Shown here piece by piece: positions 7,306 through 12,340 of a stretch of DNA of 12,340 nt; position 1 is the stretch's first letter; every line of letters starts with the position of its first letter. The notes under the pieces were generated by a model, which did not search any database, had not been told where the DNA came from, and saw only the letters and a list, made by a program, of their open reading frames with translations. Origin of the DNA: an uncultured archaeon (GTDB taxonomy: Archaea > Thermoproteota > Nitrososphaeria > Nitrososphaerales > CALBXV01); NCBI GenBank assembly GCA_937890045.1, contig CALBXV010000133.1:1-12340 (forward strand), written 5' to 3'. The position numbers and the translations under genes were made by a program.

Positions 7306-8451
7306 TTGAAAAAAGTAACAGAATATATAGAAATAATTTTCAATGATCTAAAAAATATTGATGCTGAACAATTAGAAAAAATATATCATAGCGTCAAGAA
7401 ATCAGGAATAGTGATACCTTCAGGTGAAGGGAGAGCTAAAGGCGCACTAAGCATAGGAGTAAGTGAAATGGCTAAATCTAGAAACGGAAAAATAGTAATT
7501 GATAGAAGTGATATAGGCTTTCCTGGAAGAACAATATCAGAAGCGGCACCAATATTAAAAAAGAGGTATGGACACATATCTTTATTAATAAATTCTAGTA
7601 GTGGTCAATCTTTGGTTCCTTTATTAGACGCTCAAAATTTTGCAGATTATATTACTTCCACAGAAAATAAAACTGAATATTCAATTGATATAATAACAAG
7701 TAAAGCAGACTCACCTTTAGCAAGATTATCAAGTAAATATGGTAATATGCTTGTTATAAAAACTAAGGGACTGAAAAAAACTGATTTTAATTCAGCGTTT
7801 AAAACAACTGGAATAATTGAAGACACCTTCAGTTTATCTTCAGGAGTTTTAATAAACGCGTTTGCAATAGCTATAAATAGAGAAAAATCAGCTTCTGAAA
7901 TACCAAAAATTATTCAGGAGTTAAAAAAAGATGTGAAAACTATAGTAACTAATGAGATTAAATCAAACTTTTTCCAACAGATTATTAATATATTAATTCA
8001 GAAACGATCGTGTTTTTTTGCTGGTCTTGGTAGTAGTCAGGAAGTTGCAAGAATTTCAGCAGTTAGATTAGGACATATAAAACTTGCGTTAGGAGACAAT
8101 GTATATGTAGCAGGAGAAACAACTACACCATCACCTAGACCAGGAGATTTACTTATAGCGATATCAGGTAGTGGTGAAACTGAGATAATATCAGGTTGGT
8201 GCCGTAACTTTAAGAAAATGGGTGGTATAGTAGCAAGTATTACTGGTAAAAAAGATAACACTATAAAATCATTATCAGATTATTCAATAGTTATAGATTC
8301 TCAAATGTCTAACATGGAGCCCAATGATTTTTATATAAAGGCGGCATTCGCATTAAGTCCATTACCAATATTTTTTGTAGATAAATTAGAGGAAATAGGA
8401 ATTACATTACCAGAATATATAACTAAATGGCGTAGATCAATTATAAAATAA
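7306..8451 (+). CDS. Double SIS-domain protein, probable sugar-phosphate isomerase
   Basis: A 381-residue soluble protein with two SIS (sugar isomerase) folds. The first (about 30-155) has SGEGRAKG (39-46) and the phosphosugar loop NSSSG (96-100). The second (about 225-360) has AGLGSSQEVA (239-248), GETTTP (270-275), GDLLIAISGSGET (280-292) and SITGKKDNT. The GETTTP to SGSGET block is very like archaeal 6-phospho-3-hexuloisomerase, but that enzyme is a single domain of about 180 residues with a C-terminal GTLFE-type segment I do not see here. Bifunctional phosphoglucose/phosphomannose isomerases also have two SIS domains. So a sugar-phosphate aldose-ketose isomerase is likely, exact substrate open. 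The start is TTG at 7306; no ATG lies near. Its stop is 16 bases from the converging stop of the LLM gene, next to other sugar-phosphate enzymes. Confidence 0.82.
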   Translation: MKKVTEYIEIIFNDLKNIDAEQLEKIYHSVKKSGIVIPSGEGRAKGALSIGVSEMAKSRNGKIVIDRSDIGFPGRTISEAAPILKKRYGHISLLINSSSGQSLVPLLDAQNFADYITSTENKTEYSIDIITSKADSPLARLSSKYGNMLVIKTKGLKKTDFNSAFKTTGIIEDTFSLSSGVLINAFAIAINREKSASEIPKIIQELKKDVKTIVTNEIKSNFFQQIINILIQKRSCFFAGLGSSQEVARISAVRLGHIKLALGDNVYVAGETTTPSPRPGDLLIAISGSGETEIISGWCRNFKKMGGIVASITGKKDNTIKSLSDYSIVIDSQMSNMEPNDFYIKAAFALSPLPIFFVDKLEEIGITLPEYITKWRRSIIK

Positions 8452-8467
8452 GTTATTATAAAGTTAT

Positions 8468-9520
8468 TTATGGAGCAACATCGTCGTAAATTTCTCTCAT
8501 CCATGGTAAGATATCTCTACCTAACATTCTAAGAAATTTTTTCTCATCAGGGCTTGCACTATGAATATAAACACGATTGAACCCCATTTTTAAAAACTCT
8601 CCAATTTTTTTAATTATTTCATCAACATCACTAGTTATAAGCCATGAAGTACGAATTTTTTCAATTTCCGAATCTGTAATATTTTTTTCAAGTTCTTTAG
8701 GAGTGGAAATCAAATCTCTTTTATCTCTAGGAATTGCTGCAGGAGCCCAATAAGTAGCTGATTTAAAAGCAGTATCATAATCTAAATCATATGATATCTT
8801 AAATTCTAACGAAATATCTAATTTTTCTGGATTGCGACCTACTTTTTCTGCAGATGACTTCATAGAATTAATTAGATTTACATATTTGTCTAGTCCTCTG
8901 GGATTTGTTAGAATACCATCACATAATTCACCAGCAATTGTAGCAACTTTAGAGTTAGAAGTTGCAATATAAAGTGGAATATTTTTCTTTGGAACAGTAT
9001 ACAATTTTGCTTGTTTAATAGTGAAATATTTACCCTTAAAATTAACATATTTTCCTTTCCATAATTCTTTTATAATAAGAATTGATTCTTTAAGTCGATC
9101 AACTTTTTCCTGAAAATTTGGCCAATTATATCCCAATGGTGTTTCATTCATTCGATGTCCAGCACCAACAGTAATAGATATTCGACCTGGGTAAAGATAA
9201 TCAAGAGTTGCAAACGCTTGGGCCACAATAGCAGGATGATATCTATAACCTGGTGTTGTAACAGCTGTTCCTAATTCAGAAACATTAGTTTTAGAGGCAG
9301 CTGCAGCTAACCAAATCCAAGGGAAACCAGAATGGGGAGAAAAATTAAAAGCGTTAGAATCACGCCAAGGATGAAAATGATCACTAGTTATTACTATGTC
9401 AAAACCAACAACTTCAGCAAGTTTTGCATAATTTATTAGAGTATTGGGATCATATTGTTCTTGTCCAGCCCAATATCCTACTTTTAGTTGTCCCATCAAA
9501 TAATTGTAATTAAATGACAT
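8468..9520 (-). CDS. F420-dependent LLM-class dehydrogenase, glucose-6-phosphate dehydrogenase (Fgd) group, with altered active-site residues
   Basis: A 350-residue TIM-barrel protein of the luciferase-like (LLM) family. Large parts align with M. tuberculosis Fgd1 as I remember it: SDHFHPWR (46-53), YRYHPAIVAQAFATLDYLYPGR, PLYIA, FKISYDLD (240-247) and YWAP. H48 and W52 correspond to Fgd1 His40 and Trp44. Other key positions differ: GHRMNE replaces GEALNE, so H122 stands at the Glu109 position; R268 replaces Lys259; S292 replaces Arg283. The Lys198 region (LTNPRG) has Arg or Gly depending on the gap. F420 binding by fold is likely; oxidation of glucose 6-phosphate specifically is not assured. 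Start: ATG at 9520 or the in-frame ATG at 9496, which matches the Fgd1 N-terminus better. Divergent from the cyclase-family gene, convergent with the SIS gene. Confidence 0.87.
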   Translation of the reverse strand: MSFNYNYLMGQLKVGYWAGQEQYDPNTLINYAKLAEVVGFDIVITSDHFHPWRDSNAFNFSPHSGFPWIWLAAAASKTNVSELGTAVTTPGYRYHPAIVAQAFATLDYLYPGRISITVGAGHRMNETPLGYNWPNFQEKVDRLKESILIIKELWKGKYVNFKGKYFTIKQAKLYTVPKKNIPLYIATSNSKVATIAGELCDGILTNPRGLDKYVNLINSMKSSAEKVGRNPEKLDISLEFKISYDLDYDTAFKSATYWAPAAIPRDKRDLISTPKELEKNITDSEIEKIRTSWLITSDVDEIIKKIGEFLKMGFNRVYIHSASPDEKKFLRMLGRDILPWMREIYDDVAP

Positions 9521-9574
9521 AGATAATCATTCTGTAGGATAAACCCAAATAAGATAAATTTGTATTTTATACTT

Positions 9575-10225
9575 ATGTTGCTATTATCACATAAATTAAA
9601 CATTAAAACTCCTGGTTTTAACAATAGTGAAACCATTAAAATAAAGCCTGTTAAAGAAATTAAAGATGGTGGAAGTAGTAATAATTACAATATTTCTTTA
9701 CCAAATCATTCAGGTACACATATAGATAGTTCAAAGCATTTTGATGATAAAGGAAAGAGTATAGCGGAATATCCAATTGAGAATTTTATTTTTAAAAACC
9801 CAAAAATAATTGATATATCAAAAGGAGAATCAGAATTAATAACAGTTAATGATTTAGAGAGATATAAGAAAATTATGATAGAAACAGATTTATTATTAAT
9901 AAGAACTGGATTTCAGAAATATAGGGATATAGAACCAATAAAATATAGTGTATATAATCCTGGAATGTCTGCAGATGCAGCAAGTTATATCAGAAAATTC
10001 AGCAATATTAAGGCAATTGGATTAGATATAATTTCATTATCCGCTGTACAGAATCGTGATGAGGGAAGATTAGCACATAGTAATTTATTAGAAAATAATG
10101 ATTTTTTTATTATAGAAGATATGAACTTGAAAGAGTACACAATAAAATATTCTAAGATTTATGTAATACCAATATTTATTGAAGGTATAGATAGTGTACC
10201 TTGTACAGTATTTGCAGAGAAATAA
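9575..10225 (+). CDS. Cyclase-family metal-dependent hydrolase (kynurenine formamidase / isatin hydrolase fold)
   Basis: A 216-residue protein of the PF04199-type cyclase family counted from the ATG at 9575 (a TTG five codons upstream is possible). The metal-binding signature HSGTHIDSSKHF is at residues 45-56: H45, H49 and D51 as ligands and H55 nearby; Ser stands where the family usually has Pro. Further family marks are IGLDIISLS (148-156), AHSNLLEN (167-174) with H168, and IIEDMNL (179-185) with E181. Known members open amide or lactam rings (kynurenine formamidase, isatin hydrolase) using a divalent metal. No tryptophan-degradation gene is near; instead it sits between an F420 sugar-dehydrogenase-like gene and 6-phosphogluconate dehydrogenase, 54 bases ahead of the latter on the same strand. 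A role in opening a sugar lactone is an attractive inference. No signal peptide. Confidence 0.83.
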   Translation: MLLLSHKLNIKTPGFNNSETIKIKPVKEIKDGGSSNNYNISLPNHSGTHIDSSKHFDDKGKSIAEYPIENFIFKNPKIIDISKGESELITVNDLERYKKIMIETDLLLIRTGFQKYRDIEPIKYSVYNPGMSADAASYIRKFSNIKAIGLDIISLSAVQNRDEGRLAHSNLLENNDFFIIEDMNLKEYTIKYSKIYVIPIFIEGIDSVPCTVFAEK

Positions 10226-10279
10226 TTATAAAATACATTCACAAACAATAAACAATAATAATATTTAATCACCAATTTA

Positions 10280-11794
10280 ATGATAATGAAAGCAGTAATC
10301 GGATTAATAGGATTAGGAGTTATGGGAGAAAATTTAGCTTTAAATATAGCTGAAAAAGGATTCCAAATATCAGTTTATAATAGAACAAAAGAGAAAACTG
10401 AGAAATTAAAAGAGAAAATAAACAATGAAGAAAATATTAAATCTAAACTAATAATTAACTATGATTTAGATGAATTTATTGACTCATTAATTAAGCCAAG
10501 AAAAATTATATTAATGCTAACAGCTGGTACACCAATAGATAAAACAATAGAGAAATTAATACCAAAATTAAATAAAGATGATATTATAATTGACGGGGGT
10601 AATTCGTTTTTTGAAGATACCGAAAGAAGAAATAATTCTTTAAGTAAAATAGGATTAAAATATTTAGGTGTTGGTGTAAGTGGAGGAGAAGAAGGCGCAC
10701 GACACGGTCCATGTATAATGGTAGGTGGTTCAAAAGAAGCGTATATAACAGGTAATGATATATCAATAGAAGATATATTCAATAAGATTGCGGCTAAAAC
10801 GAATAAGGACAGAAATGTAACATGTTGTTCTTATTTAGGAGAAAGAGGCTCAGGACATTTTGTTAAAATGGTTCACAATGGAATTGAATATGGTATAATG
10901 CAGATACTTGCAGAATCATATGATTTTATTTGTAACAGAATGGGAATAAGTAGTAGAGAATGTTCAGAAATATTTGAGGAATGGAATAACAATGAATTAA
11001 ATTCATATTTATTAGAAATAAGTTATCAGGTTCTAAAAAAAACAGATTTAGAAACTAGAAAATCATTAGTAGAAATGATTTTAGATAAAGCTGGTCATAA
11101 AGGTACTGGGAAATGGACTAGTCAAACAGCATTAAACTTAGGAGTGCCGATTCCCACTATAGACGCGGCAGTATCAGCTAGAATGTTATCTTATTTTAAG
11201 GATGATCGAGTTAAATTATCAGAATTATATTCAGATAATATAAGTAAATCAAAAAAATATCAAGATAAGAAAAGTACTTTTCCGGATTTATCGTTTGGAT
11301 CTGATAATAATACATATACTAAATTTAACAAGGAAAGAATTTTAGATTTAATAAAAAATGGAATTTATTGTTCTATTATTATTTCATATACTCAAGGAAT
11401 TTCGTTAATTCAAGCATCAAATACTGAATATAATTATAACGTATCACTAAAAGAAGTAGCAAGGATTTGGAAAGGCGGATGTATAATTAGAGCTAAATTA
11501 TTAGAGAACATAGAAGAAGCATATAAAAATCAAGCAAACTCAACAAGTTTATTATATAATAGTGAAATCAAACAGATTTTACAAGATAAATATGAAGATT
11601 GGGTAGATTTAGTAAAAATTTATCGATCAAACAATATTCCTTGTCCAGCAATAAGTTCTGCATTAGACTATTTTGAATCATGGAAAAGTTCTATATTACC
11701 TGCAAATTTCATTCAAGCATTAAGAGATTATTTTGGTTCACATGGATACAAACGAATAGATAAAGATGGAGATTTTCACACTTCTTGGACATAA
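10280..11794 (+). CDS. gnd: 6-phosphogluconate dehydrogenase, decarboxylating
   Basis: A complete 504-residue Gnd of the long, bacterial/eukaryotic type. It oxidises and decarboxylates 6-phosphogluconate to ribulose 5-phosphate with NADP. Motifs: GLGVMG (11-16) and YNRT (33-36), the Arg indicating NADP; VGVSGGEEGARHGPCIMVGG (131-150) for the substrate; catalytic K196 and E203 in HFVKMVHNGIEYG; DKAGHKGTGKWTSQ; WKGGCIIRAKLL; and the C-terminal tail LRDYFGSHGYKR with the substrate-contacting Arg and His, ending FHTSW. All key residues are present, so it should be active. Its length is about 30 residues more than E. coli Gnd, mostly in lysine/asparagine-rich surface stretches. A second ATG two codons in is an alternative start. 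The gene follows the cyclase-family gene and may share its transcript. Confidence 0.95.
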   Translation: MIMKAVIGLIGLGVMGENLALNIAEKGFQISVYNRTKEKTEKLKEKINNEENIKSKLIINYDLDEFIDSLIKPRKIILMLTAGTPIDKTIEKLIPKLNKDDIIIDGGNSFFEDTERRNNSLSKIGLKYLGVGVSGGEEGARHGPCIMVGGSKEAYITGNDISIEDIFNKIAAKTNKDRNVTCCSYLGERGSGHFVKMVHNGIEYGIMQILAESYDFICNRMGISSRECSEIFEEWNNNELNSYLLEISYQVLKKTDLETRKSLVEMILDKAGHKGTGKWTSQTALNLGVPIPTIDAAVSARMLSYFKDDRVKLSELYSDNISKSKKYQDKKSTFPDLSFGSDNNTYTKFNKERILDLIKNGIYCSIIISYTQGISLIQASNTEYNYNVSLKEVARIWKGGCIIRAKLLENIEEAYKNQANSTSLLYNSEIKQILQDKYEDWVDLVKIYRSNNIPCPAISSALDYFESWKSSILPANFIQALRDYFGSHGYKRIDKDGDFHTSWT

Positions 11795-11816
11795 GATTAT
11801 CGAAATTAAATAGGAG

Positions 11817-11908
11817 GGCCGTCGGTGGGATTTTCGGTTTTTTAATCTTTCGAACCCACGACCAAAGCCTCCACAGAGCTCTATGCAAACCACTACACTA
11901 CAACGGCC
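11817..11908 (-). tRNA. tRNA-His(GTG) with one T-loop intron
   Basis: On the minus strand G-1 and acceptor GCCGTTG pair with CGACGGC and discriminator C73, the histidine-specific G-1:C73 pair. Then come T8, A9, D-arm GTGT/GCAT with loop AGTGGTTT, anticodon arm GAGCT-CTGTGGA-GGCTT with anticodon GTG at 11874-11872, variable loop TGGTC and T-stem GTGGG/CCCAC. The T-loop is split: TTCGAA and the final T are separated by 18 bases. Without them the mature tRNA is 74 bases including G-1. CCA is not encoded. TTAAATCTAA about 27 bases upstream (11940-11931) may be the TATA box. Confidence 0.92.
11831..11848 (-). other. tRNA-His intron (18 bases, in the T-loop, about position 59/60)
   Basis: Removing 18 bases between TTCGAA and TCCCAC restores the standard T-loop TTCGAAT. 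The exact border can slide by up to three bases because both sides carry A runs; the mature product is the same. Intron CGAA can pair with loop TTCG, which may form part of the splice-site helix. Confidence 0.72.
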
Positions 11909-12003
11909 ACATAAATTTATGAAGTTTAAGTTAGATTTAAGTATAGATATGTAAATCACTAAAAATCAAAAGTGATCGTGAAATTAAATAATTAAAATAT
12001 TAT

Positions 12004-12340
12004 TTAGTTATATACTTGAATTCCATGAGTTCCAGTTTTTAACATTTCATAGTAATTATCAATAATTATTTTAGTAATTTTACCAGATTTACCATCTCCA
12101 ATTCCAATATTATCAACAGCAATAACAGGAAATATTCCACCAGCAGTACTAGTAAGAAAAATTTCATCAGACGTAAAAACATCATATCTTGTTAAATTTT
12201 TTTTCAAGCATTCACCAAGATTTTTTTTTTCAACTATATCAAATACTGTATTTCGAGTAATACCTTCAAGTATACCTCTATCCGGAGTAGAAATTACTAT
12301 ATTTTTGGGATTTAAAGTTGAATAATTAACTAGAAAAATA
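12004..12340 (-). CDS. Class IV (PLP) aminotransferase, C-terminal part (branched-chain type likely; runs off right edge)
   Basis: The minus-strand frame is open from the window edge to a stop at 12006-12004, giving the last 111 residues of a fold-type IV PLP aminotransferase. Family marks in order: STPDRGILEGITRNTV, LTRYDVFTSDEIFLTSTAGGIFPV, VDNIGIGDGKSGKIT, and a short C-terminal helix ending GIQVYN. GILEGITR and the TST-GG--PV segment bind the PLP phosphate and substrate carboxylate in branched-chain aminotransferases. D-amino-acid aminotransferase and aminodeoxychorismate lyase share this fold; without the N-terminal half and the PLP lysine I cannot decide fully. The true start lies beyond position 12340. 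Confidence 0.85.
   Translation of the reverse strand, partial: IFLVNYSTLNPKNIVISTPDRGILEGITRNTVFDIVEKKNLGECLKKNLTRYDVFTSDEIFLTSTAGGIFPVIAVDNIGIGDGKSGKITKIIIDNYYEMLKTGTHGIQVYN

Noticed and set aside
10459..10782. 107-codon minus-strand open frame inside gnd
   Set aside because: Antisense to the conserved substrate-binding region of 6-phosphogluconate dehydrogenase; no motifs of its own.
11738..11959. Minus-strand open reading frame of 73 codons across the tRNA-His locus
   Set aside because: It overlaps the end of gnd and the whole tRNA-His gene; its sequence is Cys/Arg-rich translation of tRNA.
1..12340. CRISPR array, insertion sequence or phage-type genes
   Set aside because: No regularly spaced direct repeats, no transposase or integrase frames and no structural phage genes were seen. 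The only clear tandem repeat is the two-copy 15-base unit at 82-111.

Overview
The window is very AT-rich DNA that I read as archaeal. The two tRNA genes carry short introns at non-canonical positions, which only archaeal splicing endonucleases are known to remove. Several genes start with an ATG about 25 bases behind a TATA-like box, as in leaderless archaeal transcripts, and three starts may be TTG. The gene set fits the same reading: an Lhr-family helicase, an F420-type (LLM class) dehydrogenase, a membrane spermidine-synthase-like protein and a PMT-type mannosyltransferase. A member of the Nitrososphaeria (Thaumarchaeota) or a relative is my best guess; that is inference, with no phylogenetic marker in the window.

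Left part (1-4700): the N-terminal end of a membrane spermidine-synthase-like gene (minus strand) runs off the left edge through a suspicious tandem-repeat stretch. A small dual-specificity phosphatase (plus) follows, then a convergent pair on the minus strand: an NADP-type beta-hydroxyacid dehydrogenase and, 19 bases behind it, a 915-residue Lhr-like helicase.

Middle part (4700-7310): a cytoplasmic class-A-beta-lactamase-like serine hydrolase, a tRNA-Ala(CGC) gene interrupted by two introns around its D-arm, a PMT-family membrane glycosyltransferase, and a 212-base intergenic region with a GC-rich hairpin that looks like an unassigned structured RNA.

Sugar-phosphate part (7306-11794): a double-SIS-domain isomerase-like protein, an F420-dependent glucose-6-phosphate-dehydrogenase-like LLM protein, a cyclase-family (kynurenine formamidase/isatin hydrolase fold) metal hydrolase and a complete bacterial-type 6-phosphogluconate dehydrogenase lie next to each other. 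Together they could form an unusual oxidative pentose-phosphate route: F420-dependent sugar oxidation to a lactone, ring opening by the cyclase-family hydrolase in place of a normal lactonase, then NADP-dependent decarboxylation to ribulose 5-phosphate. This is a hypothesis. The LLM protein also lacks some of the canonical active-site and phosphate-binding residues, so its substrate may not be glucose 6-phosphate.

Right end (11795-12340): a tRNA-His(GTG) gene with an intron in the T-loop, then the C-terminal part of a class IV aminotransferase that runs off the right edge.
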